A DNA stretch of 64,000 nucleotides, from NCBI GenBank assembly GCA_914767715.1, contig OU612070.1:25904025-25968024 (forward strand). Reading direction: 5' to 3'. A model generated the notes under the pieces. It had not been told where the DNA came from. It saw only the letters and a list, made by a program, of their open reading frames with translations, and did not search any database. This stretch comes from Membranipora membranacea (lineage: Eukaryota > Bryozoa > Gymnolaemata > Cheilostomatida > Membraniporidae). A program made the position numbers and the translations under genes. This document shows, piece after piece, positions 35,352 through 47,734 of the stretch (the first letter of the stretch is position 1; the number at the start of each line of letters is the position of its first letter).

Positions 35352-38300
35352 ATTAGGGACACCCAGCACGTGATATCCTCATTCAGAGTATGTCATACAT
35401 CCTAGGGATCTAGAATGCATCCTAGATGCGTATGGCCATAAATGACATCTTCAACTTTGTGTGCAGCAAGCTGCCAAAACTGGACCTGACACTAGTTAGC
35501 CATTGGGAGTGACACTTTGATCTTCATAAAGGACATCTATTATTATTGAATCTAGTGCCAATTACCACTTCATATACTGGTCCTTCTATAAATGATTTAA
35601 TATAGACACCTCAGTAAAGCCTTGCTGTTTGGGTTACACCGCATTAATCTCTTTATTCACCAAGAAAATAAATAATAGCGGAGCTGAGGTACTGTCTCGT
35701 TGATGAGAGTATTAAGCAGGTGGAGGTGAATGCAGCAGTGCAAGCTAGCAACAGGGACGAGTTTTTATTTCATCATTCAGGCTTGCCTCTGTAAACTTTT
35801 ATAAACTTAGTGACAACAATGTGATGATGATGCCGTCAGTATCAACTGAAAAGAAACCAGTAACAGAGTAATTAGGGCATTAGACTCCCTCTCCTTAAGG
35901 AAGGACAATTTACTTCATGTTGAGGGCGTGACATAATGTGATGAACTAGACATTTGGCCTGTTAAATGCATAATAAAAACATTTAATGTATTCATTATTT
36001 TATATGGTGAATATCCTGTTTACATGAGATATACAGAACAGTTTTATAAATCTTTACTTGTGACTGCTAGTTGACACAAGGGAGACAATTCATATTCAGC
36101 TATTGTGGTTGGTAATTGCATGCAATAACAAGGTTTTACAACTTAGCCTAACGCTAACGTTTAGATCAGTGTGCAAAAAGGTTTAGATGTGAATGATAAA
36201 AACCAGAGAGATAGATCCCGAGTTTGTCATTCAATACGTTTGTTTTGAATGGATACATATGGTTGGTGTGTGATTAGTAAGGGACCTTGTTAGGTCAGAA
36301 AGACTGAGCTGGTGAAAAGAAATGGCCTATAAACCATCAGTTTGAGCTTGATATGAATACCAAGAACGCCTGTGTTCCAAGAGCTATGCCACTTTTTGGA
36401 CCTCACCTTTTGCAAGTTTTAACTTAACAGTGTGCTATAATATCTCCTACCCATTTTGTGCAGATGAGTTTGGTTATCATTTTTGTGATTAGATACATTT
36501 CTGTGGTTAAGTGTTACCTAAACAGCAAGATAAGCCTTTACTTAGGTTGCAATATAACATCATTCAACTGAGGGACCACTAGGACCATGATATCAAGTGG
36601 CGATTGGCAATTTTTATTCATCCTAATAATAAAACGGTACATCTAGAGTTTAATCTTGAGTATTTATTTATATAATGTCGATGGGGCCTTTGACGTCCTT
36701 TGTTTATATTATGGCCGAACTGACACTTCCACTTGTATAGTCGTGGAAATTCCTTATCAATTTTGTGAAACTAGATTGAAAGTTATCCAGTGATTTTAGT
36801 TAAATTATGGCCACTTGTTACCAGAATTTGACTCTCCCTCTACTGATAATAGATTTATATTTATCAAGCTATTTAATTCTCATCATATCAAGATTTGTCA
36901 CTATAATTTTAAAGCATCTATCAACATGCCAACATCTCCATTGGAAACTATATAATTCTAATGTATCATATCAATGCATGGCAAACATTTATATTGATTA
37001 ATTGTAAATAATGATAATTTTTAAATAGTTTGACATGCTCCTAATTAGGGACACACAGCAGGCAATATCTTCATTCAGAGTATGTCATACATCCTAGGGA
37101 ACTAGAATGCATCTTAGATGCGTTCGGCCAAAAATGACATCTTCAACTTTGTGTGCAGCAAGCTGCCAAAACTGGATCTGACACTAGTTAGCCATTGGCG
37201 GTGACACTTCGATCTTAATATTTATTATTATTGAATCTGGTGCCAATAACCACTTCATATCCTGGTCCTTCTATAAATGATTTAATATTGACACCTCAGT
37301 AAAGCCTTGCGATTTGGGTTAAACCGCAATTATCTCTTTATTCACCAAAAAAATAAGTAATAGCTGAGCTGAGGTACTGTCTCCTTGATGATAGTATTAA
37401 GCAGGTGGAGGTGAATGCAGCAGTACAAGCTAGCAACAGGGACGAGTTTTGATTTCACCATTCAGGTTTGCCTCTGTAAGCTATTATAAACTTAGTGACA
37501 ACAATGTGATGATGTATGCCGTCACTATCAACTGAAAAGAAACCAGTAACTGAGTAATTAGGGTATTAGACTCTCTCTCCTTAAGGAAGGACAATATGCT
37601 TGTTGAGGGCGTTACATAATGTGATGAACTTGACATTTGGCCTGTTAAATGCATAATAAAAACATTTAATGTATTTATTATTTTATATGGTGAATATCCT
37701 GTTTACATGTGATATACAAAACAGTTTTGTGAATCTTTACTTGTGACCGCTAGTAGACACAAGGGAGACAATTCATATTCAGCTATTGTGGTTGGTAATT
37801 GCATGCAATAACAAGGTTTTACAACTTAGCCTAACGCTAACGTTAAGATCAGTGTGCAAAAAGGTTTAGATGTGAATGATAAAAACCAGAGAGATATATG
37901 TCGCGTTTGTCATTCAGTACGTTTGTTTTGAATGGATACATATGGTTGGTGTGTGATAAGTAAGGGACCTTGTTAGGTCAGAAAGACTGAGCTGGTGAAA
38001 AGAAATGGCCTATAAACCATCAGTATGAGCTGGATATGAACACCATGCGAGGCGAGTTAGTTACCTTGTTTATGTAAGTTAAGTGAGCTAGTTAGTTGAC
38101 ATGGCCTGTAAACCATTTGTATGTGTGCTCAATATAAATTGTTGAATACCTCCAGTCATTGGTTTTCCTGCAACATCCCAGAACACCAGTCAGGGTTTTC
38201 CGACTATGTCAGGGACAACCCAGAACGCCTGTGTGCCATGAGCTATGCCACTTTTTGGACCTCACCTTTTGCAAGTTTCAACTTAACGGTGTGCTGTAAT

Positions 38301-40765
38301 ATCTCCTACCCATTTTGTGCAGATGAGTTTGGATATAATTTTTGTGATTAGATACATTTCTGTGGTTAAGTGTTACCTAAACAGCAAGATAAGCCTTTAC
38401 TTAGGTTGCAATATAACATCATTCAACTGAGGGACCACTAGGACCAGGATATCAAGTGGCGATTGGCAATTTTTATTCATCCTAATAATAAAACGGTACA
38501 TCTAGAGTTTAATCTTGAGTATTTATTTATATAATGTCGATGGGGCCTTTGACGTACTTTGTTTATATTATGGCCGAACTGACACTTCCACTTGTATAGT
38601 CGTGGAAATTCCTTATCAATTTTGTGAAACTAGAATGAAAGTTTTCCAGTGATTTTAGTTAAATTATGGCCACTTGTTACCAGAATTTGACTTTTCCTCT
38701 AATGATAATAGATTTATATTTATCAAGCTATTTAATTGTCATCATTTCAAGATTCATCACTATAAATTTTAAAGCATCTATCAACATGCCAACATCTCCA
38801 TTGGAAACTATATAATTCTAATGTGTCATATCAATGCATGGCAAACATTTATATTGATTCATTGTAAATAATGATAATCTTTAAATAGTTTGACATGCTC
38901 CTAATTAGGGACACACAGCATGCGATATCTTCATTCAGAGTATGTCATACATCCTAGGGAGCTGGAATGCATCCTAGATGCGTTTGGCCAAAAAGACATC
39001 TTCAACTTTGTTTGCAGCGAGCTGCCAAAACTGGATCTGACACTAGTTAGCCATTGGCAGTGACACTTTGATCTTAATAGCTATTATTATTGAATCTGGT
39101 GCCAATAACCACTTCATATCCTGGTCCTTCTATAAATGATTTAATATTGACACCTCAGTAAAGCCTTGCGATTTGGGTTAAACCGCAATTATCTCTTTAT
39201 TCACCAAAAAAATAAGTAATAGCTGAGCTGAGGTACTGTCTCCTTGATGATAGTATTGAGCAGGTGGAGGTGAATGCAGCAGTACAAGCTAGCAACAGGG
39301 ACGAGTTTTGATTTCACCATTCAGGTTTGCCTCTGTAAGCTATTATAAACTTAGTGACAACAATGTGATGATGTATGCCGTCACTATCAACTGAAAAGAA
39401 ACCAGTAACTGAGTAATTAGGGTATTAGACTCTCTCTCCTTAAGGAAGGACAATATGCTTGTTGAGGGCGTTACATAATGTGATGAACTTGACATTTGGC
39501 CTGTTAAATGCATAATAAAAACATTTAATGTATTTATTATTTTATATGGTGAATATCCTGTTTACATGAGATATACAGAACAGTTTTATAAATCTTTACT
39601 TGTGACCGCTAGTTGACACAAGGGAGACAATTCATATTCAGCTATTGTGGTTGGTAATTGCATGCAATAACAAGGTTTTACAACTTAGCCTAACGCTAAC
39701 GTTTAGATCAGTGTGCAAAAAGGTTTAGATGTGAATGATAAAAACCAGAGAGATATATGTCGCGTTTGTCATTCAGTACGCTTGTTTTGAATGGATACAT
39801 ATGGTTGGTGTGTGATAAGTAAGGGACCTTGTTAGGTCAGAAAGATTGAGCTGGTGAAAAGAAATGGCCTATAAACCATCAGTATGAGCTGGATATGAAC
39901 ACCATGAGAGGCGAGTTAGTTACCTTGTTTATGTAAGTTAAGTGAGCTAGTTAGTTGACATGGCCTGTAAACCATTTGTATGTGTGCTCAATATAAATTG
40001 TGGAATACCTCCTGTCATTGGTTTTCCTGCAACATCCCAGAACACCAGTCAGGGTTTTCCGACTATGTCAGGGACAACCCAGAACGCCTGTGTTCTAAGA
40101 ACTATGCCACTTTTTGGACCTCACCTTTTGCAAGTTTTAACTTAACGGTGTGCTATTATATCTGCTACCCATTTTGTGCAGATGAGTTTGGATATCATTT
40201 TTGTGATTAGGAACATTTCTGTGGTTAAGTGTTACCTAAACAGCAAGATAAGCCTTTACTTAGGTGGCAATATAACATCATTCAACTGAGGGACCATTAG
40301 GACCAGGAAATCAAGTGGCGATTGGCACCAGATTTTTATTCATCCTAATAATAAAACGGTACATCTAGAGTTCAATGCTGAGTAATTATTTATATAAAAA
40401 TGTCGATGGGGCCTTTGACGTACTTTGCTTATATTTTGGCCAAACTGCCACTTCCACTTGTATAGTCGTGGAAATTCCTTATCAATTTTGTGAAACTAGA
40501 ATGAAAGTTTTCCAGTGATGATAGTCAAATCATGGCCACTTGTTACCAGAGTTTGACTCTTCCTCTACTGATAATAGATTTATATTTATCAAGCTATTCA
40601 ATTCTCATCATTTCACGATTCATCACTATAAATTTTAAAGCATCTATCAACATGCCAACATCCCCATTGGAAACTATATAACACCAATGTGTCATATCAA
40701 TGCTGGCAAACATTTATATTGATTAATAAAATGATAATCTTTGAATAATTTGACATGGGCCTAAT

Positions 40766-41119
40766 GGGGTTGTGTTTTTCGGAGTAATCTCCCTTGATTA
40801 TTTACAGATGAGACCATACTTATGCAAAGTTTTATATAAGCCATAAAGGAAGCAGATGAGACCTTTTGCTGTAAAAACTCCTCGGGTTCTGCTAACTACA
40901 ATTGATATTTTTATTCGGTAATCCAAAAATCTGACCTATATGCTGAATTAAAAAAGTATCGGAAAATCTAAATTTTTAATACAATTAAGATTGAATAATA
41001 ATACAAAAATTATCAAAACCTGATCAATCACAATGAAATTCAGTGTCAGGAAGGAAGGTGTCATGAAATATACAGCTAAATTTGTTTTGCAAAAATACCA
41101 TATATATATTAAGTTATCG
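40766..41119. mobile_element. Truncated TIR element in block B
   Basis: Counterpart of 10,588-10,941 with the same truncation junction. Confidence 0.75.
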
Positions 41120-41478
41120 CCATTAGAAACTATATAACTCTAATGTGTCATTTCAATGCGTTGCAAACATTTATATTGTTTAATTGTAAAATGATAATCT
41201 TTAAATAGTTTGACATGCACCTAATTAAGGACACACAGCATGCGATATCCTCATTCAGAGTATGTCATACATTCTAGGGAACTAGAATGATGCATATGGC
41301 CATAAATGATATCTTCAACTTTGTGTGCAGCAAGCTGCCAAAACTGGATCTGATACTAGTTAGCCATTGGCAGTGACACTTTGATCTTAATAAATGACAT
41401 CTATTATTATTGAATCTGGTGCCAATTACCACTTCATATCCTGGACCTTCTATAAATGATTTAATATAGACACCTCAG

Positions 41479-43035
41479 TAAACCTTGACCATGTTGGTCC
41501 CTAAAAACGAGCAGCAAACTATTTTTATTCATCAATTATAAGCTGCTGCTTTTCCAGCATGGCAATTAGGTCTCCATCGGCATTCTTTTAGTTTAAGTGA
41601 ATTGACATATTATTACTATACTTACAAATTTTACTATACTTACATATTTTACTATACTCACATATTTTACTAAACTTACAAATTTACTATGCTTACATAT
41701 TTTACTATACTTACATATTTTACTATACATACATATTTTACTATACTTACATACTTATGTAATAGCAGAATTATATGGAAATATTTACCTGCCACTAAAC
41801 TAAACTAAACTATTTGTAAGGCATCACAAAACTTGCCATAATGTATTATCTCGTTTTTTACTCAAAGTCTGGCTGGTCATATAAGGTCTACCTAATCAAA
41901 TTAGTAATCGAAAACGAAGATCGAGTTATCAGGAATTTTGGTTTAACTACGTAACACTTGTTTCTAGATCTTCAAAGTTAACTGACAAATGAATGCAGGA
42001 TAAGTATAGTTTTCAAGCTTTTGTGTCATGCTTTACAACCAAAAGAGTCATAGAGGTAGCACAATTTCTTGGATGTTATTGTGTGATATTTTCCTTACAA
42101 GGATCTGATTGTCAATGAAAGTCAAAAGACTCAATCATTCAATGAATTTGATTCATAAACATTTCTTAGATTTACAAGAAATTTTTTTTATGCATCTACT
42201 AAGACAGCCAAGACGATGAAAAAGTATCAACAACTTTTTACAGCCATCTTTTGAAAAAATTTGGTAAATAACAAGAAGAGAATACAAGTCACTGAGCGAA
42301 TGATATCCTTGTCCTACGGGGTCCTCTGTTAAGTGATTATACATACTGAATTATGATATCATATTCATCAAAGGGTAATCTTTCTGATTAGGTAGCACCT
42401 TGGCCTGCCTAAGGACAGAGAGAAATCTGGCATCTCATATGACTTAGTCTGCAACTTAGAGACCTGAGGTGTCTCATACAAAATTAGTCTGTGATCTTGC
42501 GTATATTTGGTGGATAAGTGAGCACTTGCTATTTTTCATCATGATAGCTCACATTTCTTAGATTACAAGTAGATAAATGTATGGGCTGTCTCTGTAAGAT
42601 GGTCTATCTTCAGGAGCCAAAATTGATAATATGAATTGATAATATACATTTGATTTTTACTGCAGACCACAGAATATCAGGTTTTGTTTGCTCTCAGGTC
42701 TGCTTCCACTTCTCTTCATGTTTCAATTCTGCAGATATCAAACCTTCAGGCAATCAAATTTTCTTTCAGGCTTAGGTGCTCAACTTATTTTGCAACATTA
42801 ATTTGTTGTGATGGTAATAAGTGGATAAATATTTTGAGGACTATGTATTTATTCGCTGTTGAGAATAATGAAGCATAAATCAAATATTTAATAAAACAGC
42901 AAATCAACTGAGCAATAAATAGTCTGTCTCCAAAAACAGATTTTTCAAAACTATGTTATTATCATGCAAAAACTGAAAGATCAATGCTTTACAATGACAA
43001 ATTTAGTTTGGATGGTTATCATCTACATAATAACT
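41479..43035. other. Spacer between tandem array and peptide gene (block B)
   Basis: Counterpart of 11,311-12,780, carrying the 18-bp minisatellite. About 60 bp near 42,450-42,520 is absent from A. The right part is probably the 3' UTR of the peptide gene. Confidence 0.5.
41613..41755. repeat. 18-bp minisatellite (block B)
   Basis: About eight imperfect copies of TTACTATACTTACATATT, one more than in block A. Confidence 0.85.
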
Positions 43036-43634
43036 CTATTCATAGCAACAGCAGCATGTAGTCTGGCAGTTTCCTCCTGACCAACCAACTTTTTGACATT
43101 CAGTCTCACAGGCCTTACCTGCACAACTACTCCAATCATTAGCACTTTTCTGTCCTCCTGTACAGCCAGCGCAGGCATCTGCAGATTCCACTGAAAGAGA
43201 TTTCGGATGGTGAACACATGATTCTGTTGCGAAACTGTTTACAATCATCAAATAGGTTATTCTTTTATAATGTCATTGCACACATATGGTGAACACTTGA
43301 TACGGTGTTGAAAATTAACAGGGTATTTTTTGTGATGTGAGGTGAAGGCAAATATCACTTTCAGCTCCAAGAGATTATTTGTGGTCAATGACAAACTAAA
43401 TTTTTAAATTGAAAACGCCAAATACAGCACAGGCCTTCTCTTATGAATCAATGCCAATAAATCTTAGATTATCAAAAAACTTTGAAGCATCTGATGGCTG
43501 AATTTCAACTGGACTGATTGAACCAGAAATGGAGTGATAGAAACAAATGAATTTGAGCAAGAATAGTACTTACCAACTGAGAATAACGCAGCTGCAATCA
43601 CCATAATGAAGAAAAGCCTTGCAAGGTTTGCCAT
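43036..43634 (-). CDS. Cysteine-rich secreted peptide gene, copy B (intact)
   Basis: Two exons on the minus strand: 43,574-43,634 and 43,036-43,190, giving a 71-residue precursor. Start ATG is 43,632-43,634 and stop TAG 43,036-43,038. The intron (383 bp) has a GTAAGT donor and a CTCTTTCAG acceptor and splits a Val codon after its first base. An in-frame alternative acceptor about 33 nt upstream would add 11 residues but has a poor pyrimidine tract. Residues 1-20 form a signal peptide with a hydrophobic core (FFIMVIAAALF). The mature part has ten cysteines spaced C-x2-C-x12-C-x4-C-x3-C-x9-C-x3-CCCC, so all could pair. Against copy A the coding exons show about five silent and three replacement changes plus the start change, a hint of constraint. 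The family and role are unknown. The 64-codon ORF at 43,023 is a frame shadow. Confidence 0.72.
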
Positions 43635-45092
43635 AGTTTATCCAGTTGATATCCTAGAAAAGTACCATAAACCATGTTCAGCTAGTTATAAACAGGAAAA
43701 AACCTAGAACTATTCAATACGTAATAAATGTGCTTTTTGTTTGTCTTCCCATTAGGCTCAAAGAATATGCAAAGAGTTCATTGGTTTCCATAAAAACTAA
43801 AAAAAAATGAGTTACTGCAATACTCCATTTCAAAATGATTACACATAATAACCAAACCTTGCTGAATAAGGATTTGAAGGAGATCAGCTACATCTCATTC
43901 TATTGCACGTGATAACCAAATCTAGATGAATGTCGCTTTCAGGAACAACAGCAGTTTCGGAAATTACATGTCAAAGTTCTCCTAAGCAAAAGTTCTAACG
44001 GCATTTATAATTGGTAACTATATAAATGACCTACTGTGTGTGAGTAGAGGGCTCTGTAGAGTAAGAATGACTTAGTGTTGTTAGGTTCTCGCTTTTATAG
44101 GGGACATGAGGATGTCTGCATGTCACAATATGCTACTGTCATTGACGTACATAAAGTTATATTTAGTACCAGGATGTCTCACCAATTTTAGAATGTCAAA
44201 ATTCATATACATGACAGGACATTGAATGGTGTATTAATTTTAATAAAGAGTCCCTCTGATGAGTCCCTATGAACAGTTATCACTCTTAGAATATCATGCA
44301 AGCTCTATGTTACATAATTCAAATGGCTCAGCAGGTAATGGACAAAGACATACAAATTAATTGCATGTTGTTGTATAAAGCTTAGTTTGTCTGTCTGTTC
44401 TTTCTGTGGTGGTCGAATCAACATATTGGCTATATTTATATTCTAGCGCCACGTACTGTCACTTCATATATACTAACCTCCAATTCAAGATTATATTTTT
44501 TACAAAAACAAACTTAGAGGCATAATAATAGCAGATTTCTACTAGGATCCGAAGTGATAAACAAATGCATACACCAAATATTATCTAGGAATAAAAGTAT
44601 TTACGAAAATCAATAGCTGAACAATTTGCATTGTTAGTGAAGAAATTATTTCTGGTATCCTTTAGGTTAGGTGATTTTGGTGACAGAGTTTATCATCAGC
44701 TATTTGATGTAGAGGGGATTATTCTCTATCTGTCAAATGATTGTATATGATAATTGGTAAAAAAGGCTTCTGTCTATCAAGCTTTAATAGGTGTGCTAAA
44801 CAGTTGGCTTGATGGCCCAAATATCTCAGGTTGCTCATAATGTGAATTGTTGGTGGTGAGCTGTTCATGTCCCCATGTTGGTGATTAGGAGACAAGGATA
44901 GCTCGGAAACTCACTGCTATTTGAGAGCAATTTATTTTCCAACAGTCCTCCACAACATATACCTAAGATCCTTAAAGAAGTATATTTTAACTAGCTTTCT
45001 CTGAATCACCATGTAAAAATGGTGAGGTCGATTATAAATCCTTTTCTTTCATCCATTTGCAACCCAGCAAAAAATAACAATAATATTATGGT
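43635..45092. other. 5' flank of peptide gene and end of block B
   Basis: Counterpart of 13,372-14,706. On the minus strand CTTTTCTAG ending at 43,654 may be a 5'-UTR intron acceptor. An insertion absent from A lies at 44,375-44,512. Confidence 0.45.
44375..44512. mobile_element. Short insertion flanked by CTTAG
   Basis: Block A reads straight through TTGTTGTACTTAGAGG. Block B has about 137 extra bp here, with CTTAG at 44,381-44,385 and 44,513-44,517 and weak inverted ends (TTTGT and ACAAA). It looks like a tiny MITE. Confidence 0.5.
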
Positions 45093-45292
45093 CTCAACCT
45101 TGATGTGAACCTGGGCCTATTGATCAGTGATGGAGCACACTAGCCACTCAGCCACACCTGCCATATGACACATATATTTAAATGGGACATGGTTCGGTAA
45201 AGTCACCTGTTGTGTAATTTTGTTTAATTTTTCTTTTTTTAAAACAAAGAAGGCAATAAATGTGTAAAAAATGTTATATGCACATGCGCAAC
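45093..45292 (-). repeat. Dispersed SINE-like repeat, copy 2
   Basis: Matches 17,275-17,465. On the minus strand TGGCTGAGTGGCTAGTG is a good A box, and AGGTTCACATC a passable B box. It starts exactly where block A/B homology stops and runs into the 5' LTR. Confidence 0.65.
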
Positions 45293-45713
45293 TGGTTTAA
45301 CTATACATATGTGGTTTATGACAGGACTTTGATTCAGCCATTTTTTCTATTTTCCAAAAAAAAACCTTTTTGAAAAAGGTGTTATGAGGCACTGGATATG
45401 GGTTTCTTTTGTTTTATATACACATGCATTTATCATAAACACAAAACTGAAGTTTTGTGGATTACTCAAACATATCTGTTTATGTTTTCACTTCCGCTCG
45501 GTCAAATAAAATTTCTTTCATTACGCAGCTAAATATATGAATGGTAATGTCACCACCAGCTTCGAAAGAAAAAAGGCAATTGTCAAATAACAATTTATGT
45601 CAAGAGTAATGGTAGAAATTTGAAAAACAAGGCTAGTTTCTAAAAAATATTGTTGCCGGTATATGCGGCGAAAGCTTTTCAATTGGTTGTTAGTATGTAG
45701 ATGAGTATATACA
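45293..45713 (+). repeat. 5' LTR
   Basis: Starts TGGTTTAACTA and ends near GTATATACA; matches 48,479-48,898 with scattered differences. An AATAAA poly(A) signal lies near 45,506. Confidence 0.78.
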
Positions 45714-45734
45714 ACACCGGTTTTCACCACAAAC

Positions 45735-46164
45735 ATGAGGACACAGACACAGCTGAATGTTGAACAAACACCAAGCCCAGGTAAGACTTATCCATCAGCA
45801 AGCAGTAATTCAAATAATTCAGGAAAGAAAAGAAATATTGCGTAAAGTTTGGTCTCAAATTTACTGCCAAATCCATCCAGCAGCAATCAGGTGAAAACGT
45901 GTAAACCAGTCAACATGGTAATATTAGAGATCATAATCAATTTAGAGGACGCGCCCGTGGTAGAGGCAGAGGCAGAGGAGGTAGTGGTACACACACTATG
46001 GCCAATTCTCAGGTCCCTCAGGAGCCTCCAGATCCAGGTATTAATCAACCACCTGAAAATACATATAATAGGCATTATGACGAGTTTGACAATCGCATAT
46101 TTGACACATGTGCCATTGATGTGATTGATGACATTGACTATGACAATAGGAATGAGACCATTTG
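45735..46164 (+). pseudogene. Gag remnant with RG-rich nucleic-acid-binding stretch
   Basis: An ATG just inside the 5' LTR opens a polar, Ser/Asn/Lys-rich frame. After a stop and a frame change, one frame carries FRGRARGRGRGRGGSG (about 45,940-45,985), an RGG-type box that binds nucleic acid in Gag proteins without zinc knuckles. An acidic tail follows (DVIDDIDYDNRNE) and a stop at 46,164. The capsid region is largely missing. Total length is far below a normal Gag. Confidence 0.6.
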
Positions 46165-46234
46165 ATTTTCAAATGACACGCCACAGGATGTGTCAAAGAA
46201 AACAATGACTGGGACAAAAATTTCTAAATAGTAG

Positions 46235-47734
46235 ACAAACATCTGGACTTGGTTTCATCATCTTAGCTATTTGTTGACCCTATTAGGTTTTGGCGGAAAC
46301 GTGAATGCAACAACACCAATGATATGCAAAACTGATCATCCGGTTGCTAAATTCAGACTGCCAAAACTATCAGGTTGTGATCTCAAACGTGGCCACATGG
46401 ACTTGCATGCATCAATAGACCAGAATGTGACTTTGTTCAAACCGAATCTGATTCAATATAAATCCAAGGCACATCACTGTAAAATAGTCAGAACTGACAT
46501 CACAACACATGCAGGATTTTTTGGTGAGAATAGGAATAGGACGACCACACACACAAATGAACTTGTGACAATGGAAACTTGCAAAAACATGGTACAATTA
46601 ATAAGGGCACCTTTTGGTGACATGGCTGAAGTAGGTGGAATATACCGAAACTCAAATTGCAACTGATTCTAAATATCACACAGGATTTAAGTGCTGCACT
46701 GACCTTGACTTTTCATCTAAGAATGCTTTTCTCTATGAATCGGTGGTATTTATCAGACATGGCAAATATGAGGACATGCAGAGTCCTGTGGGTAGCATAG
46801 CTCACTGTGACTACCATTCAGATTTTTGTAATTTGTTTGATGAATCAGGACTGTTATGGACACTAAATGAAAAAGAAAAATGTCTCTATTTACAGCATAT
46901 ATTCAATCAAGGAAAACTACAGGACAGGACTTGGCTATCAAATGACGGGTACGGCCTTGACTTTTGCAAACCCAAAGCGTATTCAGCAAAACGAGAACTG
47001 TGGTGGGTTTGTAGACATAACTGACCAGGGTGTCGCAGTTAAAGTTGGTGACCTAACTAAGACAAGGGAGAAACGACAGATAGAGGGGACCATTTTAGCG
47101 ACTGAATTGAATTCTAGACTACAGGCAATTAAAATACATGTTTCTCAGAATTTTACCAAAATATTTTACACAATATTTAGGCTAACTTGTTAAAATATGA
47201 TGAAGATGGGGATCTTTTACTTGTATAACTTGAGGAACATCCTATTCTGGCTGCGAGACATCTGTTGAATAATTCATACATTTATGCACAGAAACTACAT
47301 GATTTCATAACCATCTATCCTTGTCAGCCAGTGGACCACTTTGACATTATCTCTTCACCAGAACAATGCGCGAAAAGAATTCCAATGGCTGTTTCATTAG
47401 GTGTCACCAACAAGACTATGTGGTTAAACCCTCATAACAACATTCTGCATGACACTCCAAGCCTCATTGATTGCTCATTAAATCAGGAGATTCCAATGGT
47501 AATTGATGGAGATTTATTCTTCCATGCACATATTGATGGGACTGTCAGGAGGGCCAGTGGCATTGACAAGCTGAATACGATAGCACTTGCTTTTTCTGAT
47601 CTGGGAAAAAATATTGGCCAACCTGTCATACATAAACTACTATTATATGATTGGCATTCATTTAGAGAAAAATTTACATTGAATGACTTGACAGGTGCCA
47701 TGCAATATCAACATACATACTTGGGAATCTAATA
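46235..47734 (+). pseudogene. Envelope-glycoprotein-like region, frameshifted
   Basis: Four overlapping open frames (46,235-46,666; 46,635-47,024; 46,867-47,193; about 47,235-47,734) together suggest a secreted or membrane glycoprotein. Signs are a hydrophobic leader before 46,300, many cysteines, N-glycosylation sequons and a furin-like REKR near 47,070. The style resembles glycoproteins captured by animal retroelements; a chuvirus-like origin is possible but unproven. The frames are broken by at least three shifts, and no C-terminal membrane anchor is seen before the integrase piece begins, so it is dead here. If this is a captured viral envelope, its ancestral role would have been cell entry. 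Confidence 0.5.

Larger units (their letters stand above)
32620..41478. repeat. Tandem array of ~1.86-kb units (block B)
   Basis: About four and a half units; phase markers at 33,342, 35,967, 37,650 and 39,509. The first full interval is 2.63 kb (with the TIR element). The second is 1.68 kb because about 180 bp is missing at 36,362. The third is 1.86 kb. The second and third share variants (GATGTATGCCGTCAC, GAGGGCGTTACATAATG) that occur in one unit of block A, so that unit was duplicated in B. Confidence 0.92.
26561..45092. repeat. Segmental duplication, block B
   Basis: The second copy of the block at 1-14,706, in the same orientation. Additions relative to A: 27,870-29,946 (about 2.1 kb), one more 1.86-kb unit, and 44,375-44,512. 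It starts just upstream of the transporter gene. Confidence 0.93.

Noticed and set aside
5294-40210. Recurring 60-76-codon ORFs starting MACKPF or nearby in each 1.86-kb unit
   Set aside because: They recur only because the units are repeats. Single-base indels shift the frame between units, and no codon-level constraint or protein motif is visible.
43023-43217. 64-codon minus-strand ORF overlapping the peptide gene (also 12,768-12,962)
   Set aside because: A frame shadow of exon 2; it lacks the signal peptide and cysteine pattern and fits no splice junction.
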